DNA from: Acanthochlamys bracteata
Lineage: Eukaryota; Streptophyta; Magnoliopsida; Pandanales; Velloziaceae
Length of the DNA stretch: 64,000 nucleotides
Direction of reading: 5' to 3'
NCBI GenBank assembly: GCA_019914995.1
Contig: CM034127.1
Coordinates: forward strand, 4,340,001 to 4,404,000
A program made the translations under genes and the position numbers. Position 1 is the stretch's first letter; every line of letters starts with the position of its first letter. Below are positions 23,603 to 34,976 of this stretch, piece by piece. The notes under the pieces are model-generated. The model searched no databases. It was not told the DNA's origin and was given only the letters and a program-made list of their open reading frames with translations.

Positions 23603-24265
23603 GTGCGTCCTCTTCTTCATGCATGGGTTCCAAATCCCAAACTCTCCCTTTCGTCTTCTATTCATGTCAATGTTTTATTGGCTTTCTTGCATGATTCATT
23701 TCCGAATCCTCCTTGCGTCTTTCTCGCTGTTAATCACATGGTTTTTCTCATTTACCATCTTCGTGTTCGAGACCATTCCTTGGATAACAAACCCAAAGTT
23801 GAAGCAGTCTTTATAGCATCAGCAGAATAAAGTTCTGATAATACAAATGAGACGAAGAGGAGGAGAACGATTTGATCGAAACAAACACAAAGTTGAAGTC
23901 TTAGAAGAAGCAGAGCAGAGAGTTCTGATAATACGAGTTCGAATCGCTCGACTTTGACGACACCAGAGACAGCAAGTGCAGAGGAAGAGGAGATGCAACG
24001 TGGCAGTCGATCAGTGTATGGTCAGCGTCTGAATAAGAGCGACAGTTGGTAGTAGAAACTAGAGAGAATTTTCAGCTGCCCCTGAGAAGACTGCAGCTGC
24101 CAGTGAAACAGCGAAGAAGTTGGCACCGGAAACCAATAAGAGATGAGAAAGTCTAAAACTTTCCGGGAAGGTAGACAGAGAGAGACGATGGATAGAGGTT
24201 GGAGGTGGTGAGAATCATTGCTGAAGAAGAACAAGGAAGAAAGCTTTCAATTTCGTTAAAATAAA
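23603..24265 (+). pseudogene. Decayed DUF4408/DUF761 paralogue, head-to-head with the intact gene
   Basis: In one plus-strand frame the sequence reads NPPCVFLAVNHMVFLIYHL, matching TPPFFFLAVNLIVFLIYYF of the intact gene at 21226-22086. It later gives LNKSDSW and KLER (intact: LNKSTTWEKTLER), and EMRKSKTFREGRQRETMD (intact: EMRKSRTYREGRQRDKAKN). The same frame has a run of in-frame stops between these blocks (first after FIASAE near 23828, then in the W..KLER block), and the final DUF761 helix is lost. It is therefore a pseudogene produced by an inverted duplication. A 35-60 bp segment is itself duplicated inside it with a period of about 90 bp (AAAGTTGAAG...AGTTCTGATAATAC, near 23794 and 23888). 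Confidence 0.8.
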
Positions 24266-24414
24266 GAGCAAATGTGGGTGCAGAGATAGTGATTAACATC
24301 ATGCATGGAAATCAATGGAAATTGTGAGAAATTGAAACCTTTGTCATATAACATGTAAATAATCTTGTGAGAAGAATTAATGCGTGTTGTTGTTTTGTAC
24401 AGAGCTGGGATTTA

Positions 24415-24707
24415 GGGCGTGTTTCAAGTGAGTGGAACTCCACTTTTTTTCGTTGGAATTAGAATTCTATTTTTTTTTTTTATTTTAATTGTAAATAGAA
24501 CTGGGAATTCGAATTTCCAGTTCTATACAAATGGAACTTAAGTTTTACTATATTTTTTTTTTTTCAATTCACTTTCAACCTACTTCAACGATCAATTAAA
24601 ATATAAAAATTAAACTCCACTTTCAACTTATTTTTTAAAAAACTTTATTTCTTATTTTTTACTTTCATGTAACTCAGTTACGAATTACGAATATTTGAAA
24701 TACGCCG
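24415..24707 (-). mobile_element. MITE, family A copy 3 (PIF/Harbinger-like) with TTA duplication
   Basis: The element is 293 bp. The left end GGGCGTGTTTCAAGTG and the complement of the right end CGGCGTATTTCAAATA are inverted repeats, flanked by TTA at 24412-24414 and 24708-24710. Read from its right end it matches the element at 7005-7286 (GTAACTGAGTTACATGAAA versus GTTACTGAGTTTCGTAAAA). This is the best-defined copy of the family. Confidence 0.8.
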
Positions 24708-25669
24708 TTAGTAGCTTTATGTGAAGCAGGGAAAGTTGAGAAAGATGAGAAATTTCAATAGTTGTTTTGAGAGGGAAAAGAAAAAGTTTCAAACTTGTTC
24801 CGGTGAGTTCTCTTTCCCAATATTAGTATATACTTCGTTGTAATTCTGTAGCATTGGTATCGCTTCACAATAATAATTAGTGTTTATCAACATTTTATTC
24901 TAATTTTTTATTTTAAATTATCTATTTTATTTTTAAACATTAAACTAATTAAATTTGCTTCTAAAAAATTCTAAAATAAAATTAAGAAAAAGTATATTTA
25001 TTTTAAGTAGTCCAAAGTCCAAACATCCCCGATAATCAGTAAAAAACGTGAAACTTTTGACTAATGATTTGTTGCTCCTATAATTGTTCCTGTACAGTTA
25101 CAAAAGTGGTTGATTGGATCGTTTGTTTTGAATAGAAGTAGTTGAGATATTTACATTCGAATTTAAACTACATTAGAAAATTTGAGTTGAAAGCTTTTTG
25201 ACTGGGTTTCCTGGAGAAGAGCCGTACTTCTATTCCATTTTGTTTGTTTCCTAGAAAAGCTTAGGCAGGGATTTCATTTGATAGTGATTTCTTTGTCGTT
25301 TCTATTGGTTTTTGCTTCATGACTTTATTAGAACTGCTAAGGTTCACAGTTTATAGAGCAAAAAACAGTTTACAGATAATTCAAAAGTTTTTCCACTGTT
25401 CTCAAACCAAGTTTTTTTCCACCGTTAGCGATAAGGGTCATTGAAATTGCTTTTAAAATAAGGTGTTTACAGTAACCAAAAAAAAATTGTTAGACTTTCT
25501 TTAGAAACAATTTATTCTTTTAATTGAAAATAAAAAATTATATATATAATATTTTATTAATGTATTTTTTTATATTTTCAAATTTAAAAAATGAGCATTA
25601 TAAGAGATTTTTTTAAACAATTTTTTTTTAAAATGGCATAAGTATTAAAAAAATATTATCATAAATTCA

Positions 25670-25915
25670 ATATTTGTTTGTTTATAAAATAAAATTTTTC
25701 TGAAATACAAAATATTTTTATTTTTTTAAAAACAAGCTTTATTTTTTTATTTTTAATAAAATTTATAATAAAAAAATTTTATTTCGTAAAATTTTTCTAC
25801 ACTTTTTAAATTTTAAATAAAATTTATAAATATTTATAAAATATATATTAAAAAATATAAAATTAAAAATTAAAAAAAAGTATTGGTGAAACGTTCAGTC
25901 AAACACTTTCTGAAT
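25670..25915. mobile_element. AT-rich MITE-like block, family B copy 3
   Basis: An AT-rich block of about 240 bp containing TTTATAAAATATATATTAAA, shared with the copies at 8243 and 18437. It ends near GTGAAACGTTCAGTCAAACAC, where the family end GCGTTTGGAATT is no longer recognisable. Borders are approximate. Confidence 0.45.
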
Positions 25916-26005
25916 CTGTGCTTTAGGTTTTTTTCTTGCTTCCTTTACCTTCCTACAGCGTTTGATAAGGCGGTATAAGCTTGTTCGGTCTTTTTTGATT
26001 CTATT

Positions 26006-26650
26006 CATAATTGTAAAACTCGGACCGGTCCGATCGGGTCGACTCGAAAATCGTTGATCCGGAATATAAATCGGTCCGAATTTATAATAAAATCGTTTAT
26101 TCAATCGACCCGCTTCGATTTGTTACGATCCGCTTTGATCCGTTGCGACCCGCTTTGATCCGATTAATCCGCTCGCGGCTTGTTCGGATCAAATCGGATT
26201 AAATTAAATTTTAAAAATTTAAATTTGTGATATATTGATACAAAAATAATTATTAGTAGCTTTATATTGAAATATAATATGTAGTTTATAGATTTTATAT
26301 TTGGATGTCATAATGCAAAAAAATAAGTTTGTTATATTTTATTTATAAATATTTATTATTAGTGATGTTTAAATTTTTATATTACTAATTTTATTAAATT
26401 ATAAGATAAAAATAACAAAATTATTTTAAAACAAAGAATTTCTTTTGAAATTTATTATTTAAAATGTTTTTTGTTTTTGTATATATTTTTTGTTAGTTTA
26501 TTTTTTCTTTTATGCTTTTTAACAAAAGAAAATAATAAGCGTTCGTGCTACCGTCAACACTTTGATATTTTTAACATAACGAGTCAATTCGTGATCCGTT
26601 AATCCGGACAATTTTTCAGTTCAATATCCGCTCCAATTTTTACAATTATG
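26006..26650. mobile_element. Non-autonomous inverted-repeat element, probably hAT-type
   Basis: The element is 645 bp. The left end CATAATTGTAAAACTCGG and the complement of the right end CATAATTGTAAAAATTGG share 13 uninterrupted bases. The flanks ATTCTATT and CTTCTAAC share TTCTA, a possible eroded 8-bp duplication. The left subterminal region carries repeated motifs of the type CGACCCGCTTTGATCCG. The AT-rich middle is non-coding. Confidence 0.65.
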
Positions 26651-28880
26651 CTTCTAACCTCCCGTCCTGCTTTAACATGGAAAGGGTGTTATTTACTTTA
26701 CATATGTTATAGATAGTGTAATCTTTGATGCAAGTAAAACTGCTTCTTTTCTTATATAGTGAAGTTCTGTATATTATTAAATTTACAAGTTTCATTCCCT
26801 CTTGCTATATGTTGCTATATATCCATGTCTACATGTTTAATTGCCCGACTTGATTAATCTGGTATTTATGTTGAACGTACATTGCAGCGAAAAAGTGAAA
26901 CGTTTGGGCGGAGATTTAAGCGTAAAGCAAAAGGAATAAACCCAAAAAAGTTTTAAAAGCTAGTCGTATTAGTGGATTATTGGTTGGTTTAGAGATTAGG
27001 AGATTATGATTTTAAGTATGTGCGCATTAGAAGGAAGGTATTACGAAAAGTTCCAACCGACAAAATATCCGTTAGGTAATATGCACTTTCATAATAAGCA
27101 CTCCAAGTTCTAGGCTACCTCTGATAAAGTGTTACATATTATTTATTTGTTAAGTTTAGTGGTTTGGTTATATACGTTGACATTCTCACCTCTTGAATTA
27201 GTTTTTATATTTGAGTTATCTTAAATTAATTTAATATAATATAAGAGCGGATTACATATTAAAGTTGACTTTGTCAAGAGATTAACTTTAAAAAAAGTAT
27301 GCTCAGTCTTACGATATTGAATGTTTTATATTATGGATAGTACTAAATGTAAAGTTAAAAGTTTTTCCATATTTCCGTTTAATCTATTTCAATTTTTTAG
27401 CGATATTGCAGTTTAGTTTTGAAACTATCTTGTTCCCACAATATTATGAGTTAAAAAAAAATTATTGTCATTTGTCAAAAAGAGTTAAAGAATTTTGAGC
27501 TTTATTTCAATAGATAAATTTTCAAAATCAACTTTGATAATAAAGAGGCTAATATCAGCAGTGATGTGTCAAATCACTTCCATACGCACCAACAAATTTT
27601 TTATTTGCTGTGATTTTATTGAATTCAATCGGTTTATTTGTAATTAATACATAAAAAAAAAATCTTAAAAAGTCTTATCTTAATTTTATTGAATTGTTCC
27701 ACATTATTTATTTATCAAGTTGGATAACTATTTATATAGATTTTTACGTTCCTATTTTTTGATCTAGTTTTTAGAATTGAGTTTACTTAAAAATTATCTA
27801 ATATGATATAAGAGCGAACCATATTTGAGAATTGATTTTATAAAATAATTAGCCTCATAAAAATATTGTGCCCTACGTTTTATACTACACATGTAATGAT
27901 ATTGTAGAATATTCCAATAATATTTGTTTGTCAAATTGGATGGCTATTTATGTAGTTTTAAACACTCTTATTTTTAAAATTAGCTTTCGAATTTGAGTTT
28001 TACAAAAACCTATCTAATAAATCTAGCACGGAGAAAATAGTTTGAAATCAAATTGTTTGCTTGTGAGGGATATGAAAGTTTAGCATCATTTAGAAGGTGA
28101 TAGTGATGACCAAATAATAGCACTTTCTCTTGATTTTTAGAGGATAAATTAAAATGGTACGTCAACAGAATTTAGATTAACTCAGAGCTTTTTGAAAAAA
28201 AAAAAATTTTTAGATTTTTTTAAAATGAGCTGTTTTTTAATAAAAAATTATACGTATAATAATTTATAATCTAGAATTATCTCATGCCTTCCAAATTAAA
28301 AACAAAATTTCTTAAGTATTGTAGAAAATACATTTTAACTTGATAAAAAGGGTTTTGTTTTCAGAACATAACTCCAAATAAGGCCATAAGCTTTTGAATT
28401 AAAGTTTTGTTTGGCTGTGCGTTTCTAAAATAAAAATATTTATCAAATTTTTTACATTATATTTTTAAATAAATTTTTAATAAATATGCACCAATGCCCT
28501 TCTATTTACATGGTTGTTGCTGAAATTTCTAACTATTAATGTTGATTTTCCTTGCTTCATAAAAGTTCACCTTCCTTGTATGTTGGCTTGAAAGTTTCCC
28601 AACGGGCCACCTTAGCGACATGATAGCTATCATTGTGCTTGTTCGGCATTAATGTAGGAGTGCTTCTTCAATTTCATTTTTTTCCATAAATTTTTTATAA
28701 TATTTTAATTTAAAAAAAAATTTTAAAAATATAAATAAATTATACATTATAAATTTTTTGTATAATTTCTATTCTTGAAAAAAACTTATTTTTAAAAAAT
28801 CTCAAAATAAATTTGTTTAAACAAATATTTTATTTTAAGTAATTTCATACGACCATTTTATTACTGAATATTGATTCTTA
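26651..28880. other. Intergenic region with degenerate retrotransposon-like sequence
   Basis: No gene recognised. The stretch 27130-28030 holds the LTR-like repeats listed separately. The rest is AT-rich, with an A/T block at 28660-28860. Confidence 0.45.
27130..28030 (+). repeat. Three degenerate copies of a Copia LTR-like end
   Basis: Three similar segments start near 27135, 27700 and 27920. Each begins with a form of ATTATTTRTTTGTYAAGTTGG and continues with a CTYTTGAATTAG-like motif. The first two end in TATRATATAAGAGCGRA, which resembles the TGGTATCAGAGC primer-binding site (initiator Met-tRNA) that follows many plant Copia LTRs; the third shows only CTATCTAATAAATCTAGCAC there. No reverse transcriptase or integrase was found. 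I read them as old, partial LTR copies. Confidence 0.35.
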
Positions 28881-31002
28881 TGGTCTGTTTGGATAGAAGA
28901 ATAATAAATAAGATTAAGATTAAATAAGAGAAGATTATTAGGGAGGAGACGAGAATAAGAGAATAATTTAATCTCATTTTGTTTGGATATATCAATAAAA
29001 TTAATGAAGAGTAAATAATTATTCTTGTTTGATAATTAAGGAGTAAATAAAAATAATTTTTATAGAAAGTCTGAAATATCCTTTAAAAAGATCTCTTTTC
29101 AATTCAAGCAAAAGAAAGATTTTGCACTCATGAAACCATTTGCATGCTCCTTGTTATGTAACGGGCACCGGTAATAATAAAGCTTGTTATAAAAAAAGCT
29201 CTATTGTATATAACAGAAAGCATATATAGAAGTTTATTATACAAGATATTTTAACAGCCTGCTTCATTTTAAAAGCATATAACGGAAAGCAAATACAGAA
29301 AGTATAATTAATAGCATCAGCATTCTTTTTAATAATCTGCATTCAAAAGTTAAGTATGTGATAAAATTCTCATAAATTGGATACAAATATTGTCTAGAAC
29401 GTTGTATCTACCACAATATCAACAAGTTTAATACAAAAACTTCAACATGCTAATGAATGGCAAGGTCTTCTATACAGGACAAAAAAAATCTAGTATGCAG
29501 CAATACCACCAATAGAATTTTCTGCTATAGCACCAATAGAACCACCACCAATGAATGCACCACCACCACCATCAATGATCACCTGCAAGATATAATGCTC
29601 ATTAATTAAGCTATACATGCTAATGCATTTTCTATTATCATATCATCATCTCTTGGGCTCCTACTAGCTTCAGTAAGCACATGCTGCAAATTTCTTAGAG
29701 TTTGATCTCATTAGCTCTTCAACATCAATATCCATAGAGCTAGTTCTCTACATGTCACTGACCTTAACCCCTCCCCTTCTTCTGTCTTCCAATCATGCAC
29801 CAGAACTTTCACTATTGCAACAAAAAGACGAAGAACTATTTACCAGAAAACAAATCAAAAGTACCTAATTTTTTCATGACAAACAGAAATACCACATACT
29901 AGCTGCCAGAAACAGCACATAATCAGCTCCAAAAATAACAGAATCTATTGTATGAGCACCAACAGAACACAACTTCATTAAGAGAGAAAAAGAAAAACAT
30001 ACGCAAAAATTTCAACATGAAACATAGATATTTCGATTACAATATATCATCTCCTAAAAAATCAATACATGGGCATCAATTGGAAGCAAAAATATTCTTT
30101 TAAAATCCACAAAAATTACTTTAACATATATACTATTCATTATAGTCTTAGTGCAAAAAACAGCAAAAATTATTCACTAAAAATGGCTAAAAAATAGAAA
30201 AATTATCCGCAAATAGCAACAGATCGAACTTGAAGTTAATGTTATGCCCAACTATTACACCCAACAGCAAGCAGATCAATGAATAAATAAACGAAATTTA
30301 TTGAGAACAAAGTAAAGTTTCGATTCTACTACCGAACGAAACATCAATCAATCTACGCATTTGCTGCTTCTGAAAAAATTTTGCGCGACGAATCAGAAAT
30401 CTTTGCTTTTGATTGACGTAAACTGAATTTTAAAAAAAAAATACAAATCGACTGGACGAAGAAGAAAGAGAACGGTTTGGAGACGCCACGACAGTGTTAA
30501 GAATGAATGAGAGCGAGAGGTGAAGTACTCTGTTGATAAACAAAGAAGAAGAAAAAGAAGAAAAATGAATGAGTGAATTAGAACAGAGCGAGAAGGAAAA
30601 CAAACGAAAAAAAAATCAAAGAAGAAATGAGTTTGTCGGAGAACCGTTGCGGAGAAGTCGGAGAACAGAGAAGCAACACCTTCAGATCGCCGAAGAACAG
30701 AGCGGTGCGGTGAGTGGGAACGAGTCGAGTGAGAGATGAGAAAAAAAATCTAAGCAATGAGTAAATGCAATGAAATAATATGGATAAATTAGAAGCTTAA
30801 GAATTTTAGCAGATCCAAAATTATTCTTATTTCAAATTATATCTCATATTGGGAGTGTAATGAATTACTCCCGAATAAAAATTAATAAAGAGAAGTTTCA
30901 CTTCTTATTAATTTTATAAATTCGATATCAAGCAAAAACGACGGAGAATAATTCATTCACTTTCTTTCGTTACTCTCTCTTCCTCTCAATCCCAACATAC
31001 TC
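28881..31002. mobile_element. 2.1-kb non-autonomous PIF/Harbinger-like element
   Basis: The left end TGGTCTGTTTGGAT and the complement of the right end GAGTATGTTGGGAT match at 10 of 14 positions. Both sides are flanked by TTA (28878-28880 and 31003-31005), the duplication typical of this superfamily. No transposase catalytic motifs were seen. The interior has, on the minus strand, a pyrimidine-rich leader-like region (30350-30730) and a terminal exon-like frame at 29490-29582, as if it carries remains of a transcription unit. Confidence 0.6.
29490..29582 (-). other. Glycine-rich exon-like frame inside the transposon
   Basis: Following a good acceptor (TGCAG), the minus strand reads 30 codons and a stop. 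The peptide includes VIIDGGGGAFIGGGSIGAIA and ends SIGGIAAY. Its Gly/Ile/Ala repeats suggest a short hydrophobic tail. It may be the last exon of a transposon-borne or captured gene. No family is recognised. Confidence 0.3.
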
Positions 31003-34000
31003 TTAAACTAATGTATCTCTTTTATTCTTCCTTTTCTTATTTTATTTCGATCAAGTATTCTTATTAGGATTTTACTCCATGCATAAACTTCTTTCTAATT
31101 GATTCTTCTATTTATAGTTTTCTCATAACTTTCTAACTTTTGTGAAATAGTTAAGAATTCACTTCTCTGCCATTGTTTTCCTGTGTCTCATTCTAAAGAT
31201 GATATTTTTTATTGTTTTCTAATTCTTCATTTGAATGAAGTATTTTGCTACCATGGTTCACGAAAAAACAGCAGCAAGCTTAATTTATAATGATAGATGA
31301 TGCATTATCTCCTTAGTTTTCTCTTTTTCTAAATCATGTCAAATATATTATCTAAGGTTCTAGGAATTAACTCCTATATCAGGAAGATGCTATGTTCTTT
31401 CATTGATGCTGATTTGAAGCAGACCTGAGAATATTATTGCATGTTTGGGGAGCTTTCCTTCCCAAACTTTTAATTTTATATTTTTTAATAAAGTTTTTAA
31501 AATATTTTACAAATTTTTTTAAAAATTTAAAAATATAAAAAATTTATTAAGTAAAATTTTTTTATTAATTATTTTTATTATTTTTATTAAAGTAAAAAAA
31601 TAAAACTCTTTTTTAAAAAATTTTCAAAATATTTTTTTTTCTCAAAAAGTTTTTTTTTAATAAACAATTCCAAATATTTTCTTAAATTATCTACTAACTT
31701 AGCTGTCTGTTTCTCAACGTAAAATATTGGATGTGATAAGACAAATTAAGCTGAAATAACATGAAAGTTGTCACCCCTGAAGAAACTAACTAGAAGAGTC
31801 CAAGAATATGAAAACTTTCTCCAACAACCCCTTCACATGGTACTAATGATCAATATATTTAAAGATCGGTATTTCAAATATATCGTAACTAAATTTTATA
31901 AAATTAAAATTAACGAAAGTGAAGTTCAATAAAAAATTATATTTATTAAATAAAGTTTAAATAATATTTGAAACAAATTAAATAAAATTTAAAATTAAAT
32001 TTTAATAGAAGTAAAATTTAATGTAAAAATAAAAATAAAATTTAAAATAATACATGCAAAGTGATCGAATTCAAAATCTAAAAAGAGGAATTGAAATTTG
32101 ATTTATTTGAAACAAGTCCTAACTTGGAAAGAAAGACTTTCATGGTATTGGCAGTAATTCTATTATTAAATTTTCTATGCTATGAGATATATATGGATTA
32201 CTTTTTCTTTTTTTTCTTATCTGCTGGTTCTATAAATTGGATCGATGTGCCTACTTGGATGTCATGGATAGTAGATCAGGTAACTTTGATATAGGTCAAT
32301 GTTGGCGGATTCATGAATGGAATCAGAATAAAGTGTTCGATGATAGAGGTACCAATGCTCAACAGCTTGCAAAAACATATCCAACCAGTAAGCATTCATG
32401 GAATTGACTCTTCATTACCTTGTCAAATGTCAGAAATATCAAGGCTGCTTTACGTTTGATTTAAAAAAATTAATAGTGATCAATTCAACCCGTGACAGCA
32501 TCGATCAGGTGATATTGACATATAAATTAACGAGTAATGAGCTTTTCTTTTGAGAAGCTGTCAAAGAAGAGTAGCTTGTACTTAGCTATCAGCTAAGGCT
32601 GGCTGTGAAGACGTCAGGACCAACATCCATGTCCTGCAACATGATCCCCTTCAAAGCTTTGTTAGGAGTCACTATCAGAGAAGAAGCATTGTGCAGGTCT
32701 GCCTTTTTTCTATATCATTTTAGTTTCGGTATAATAACTGAATGTTATCTCTCAATGTTTAAAGGTTCCTGGTTAGGTTACTGGAGTTCATTTTACTTAT
32801 ATTTTACATTGATTAAACTTCGTTGATGGATCAGTTGAAATCCAAATGTTAATCATGCATATATACGGGCATCTGTTTTTGTTAGTTTGGTATTTCTAGC
32901 TTCTCAAACTTAGGACAATGAATACTGAGATTTCTTATTCCTCAAAATGTGCTTAGTAGAATAATGAACTGGCGTGAATCTAAATGCATAACTGTAATCC
33001 AAAAAAATTTGCTTAACTGCGAAAGCGTTCTCCATCTCCTTACTTTATGCATTATCCTTATTGTCTAGTAGCTCTTAGGTGTGTTAAATTTTTTTCGCAT
33101 TATCTGCTCCCTTCCAACTGGCATTTGCTTCAGATGTTACATCATGTACCGATATTATTCGTTATCAGCTACAATCTCACCAAGCAATACATACAGTGAA
33201 TTTCTACTTCATTCACTAGCAACTAAGTAGATGGATAATGACTGCGTTACATCTAGAAGAAAACCTACATTGTTCTTAAATCTTGCATAGAGAATACTGT
33301 CATCTGATTGTTGCATTCATTATTGCTTCTGTTCTATGCAGTGTAGTAACTAGTAACCTGTTTGTGATTCTCGTGGAGTGTAGCTTGTTAAGGAGGCGTT
33401 TGGAATTGTATTTTTCAAATATTTTATTTTAATTTTTTAATATATATTTTATAATTATTTTAAATTTTATTTAAAAATTTAGAAAATGTAAATAAATTTT
33501 ATATAGTAAAATTTTTTTATTAGTTATTTTTATTATTTTTAAAATAAAAAAATAAAACTTATTTTTTAAAAAATAAAAATATTTTTATTTTAAAAAAAAT
33601 TTAAAAATATACATTTCATAAGTGTTCTTGTCGATGCATAGCTTGGTTAAAAGTGTTCCGTCTCCTGGTTGTCTTCTGTTGTTTCAAAATATCTATGTCC
33701 TTTTAGCAGCAATCATAAACTTGAAATTGTACATGTTATGCTCTTTAATTGTCGGTAAAGGACATTATTGACATGACGCATAAATAGTGATTTCTAACCA
33801 GTTGCTTCGATTTGATACTCATCCAATTCAACTGAAAAGTAATCAAGCGTTTTTCTTTTCCTTCTCTTTTTAAGCTTTACAGATTATCAGATACAGATTG
33901 ACGCTTGATCGACTTGAGTAACTATAGAAACAGAGACAACTTAGTAGCTAGGAGCCTAGGATCGGGTCATATCATTGCCATTGTTGGTCCTTTCAGAAAC

Positions 34001-34976
34001 AACTTGAAATGTTCAGCACCGACTTTGATATTCCAGTACTTGTCCCAGGTCCCATTGTTCACAAGAGTTACTGCTAACAGGTAGCACTGCATTTGTTCTC
34101 TATTTCCTTAGCATTGTTTCAGTACGCGAGCTTGTAGCTGTAGGTAACCTTTTGAATTATTTTGTTTCAACAAGGTTTTTCTTCGAGTAACTGAAGTAGT
34201 TTTGCATTTGGCCCAGGTGCCCCTAGACCAAGACATCATACAGAACAAGTGCGTGACAATGCAGGTTTGCTAATGATAAGTTGATGAAAGCTCATGAACT
34301 TAAAAAAGTTTTGTTGGAGCTATTCATTAGGATAAATTCATGAAATAAGCTATTGTTTCTGGATTAAATTGATTGTAAGCATTATCTTCTTTTTTTTCTT
34401 ACTGTTTCTATGGTAACAGATAAGAGGATAGAAGTAGTTTGTCAAAATGCTAAGCTCGTGGTAGAGGTGAAGTCAGGAAAAGCAGAAGCTAGTCATAATC
34501 CTAAGCAGGAGTTGAGGCGGCTGAAACAAAGTTGTAGTTTGAATGTTCATATCATTACAAAATGGAATGTACTGAAAACGATCCACTGGGTTTTAAAATT
34601 TCATGATTCGTTATCATCTAAATCATTGTTTAATGGAAATTCCGTTGTTCTAGTGCTTTGGTCCTTTTTAATGAAATTCTCAAAAGTATATGCCTTAAAC
34701 GCAAAGACAGACCCACAAGACTCGACTATTATTCAAAATAGCAACAACCGCAACATTACAACATATCTGAACAGCAAATCACATATCCATGGATTAGCTC
34801 AGCTTCATCATAGCTAATTAGTAACATTCAAGTCATACATCCAAACAATAATAAAGCACTTTAAGTTCATATATTGACAACTACTACAAGTTCTGATCTA
34901 TACAGGCAACTTCCGCTAAGTAACAAACTTCTTTTGAGGAGTATTTTTGTGAGGAGCATTTTCGTCATCCACCTCT
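31003..34976. other. Intergenic region with coding-like remnants
   Basis: No intact gene. AT-rich family B-like blocks lie at 31455-31690 and 33392-33628. Scattered short frames look protein-like but are isolated: plus strand from about 32225 (CAYLDVMDSRSGNFDIGQCW, then EWNQNKVFDDRGTNAQQLA), minus strand near 32610-32690 (NKALKGIMLQDMDVGPDVF) and near 33975-34075 (WDKYWNIKVGAEHFKLFLKG). I cannot assign them to a family. A 135-codon plus-strand frame at 34410-34817 has no recognised domain. Confidence 0.35.
33392..33628. mobile_element. AT-rich MITE-like block, family B copy 4, inverted
   Basis: The block starts with GGCGTTTGGAATTGTATTTT, the complement of the right end of the copy at 18437 (CAATTCCAAACGC). 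It runs through A/T-rich sequence including TTTTTTAATATATATTTTAT and ends near CATTTCATAAGTGTTC, which corresponds to the complement of that copy's left end. A similar, poorer block lies at 31455-31690. Confidence 0.5.

Noticed and set aside
34410-34817. 135-codon plus-strand frame
   Set aside because: No recognisable domain, no clear promoter or splice context and AT-driven codon use; kept only as part of the unassigned region.
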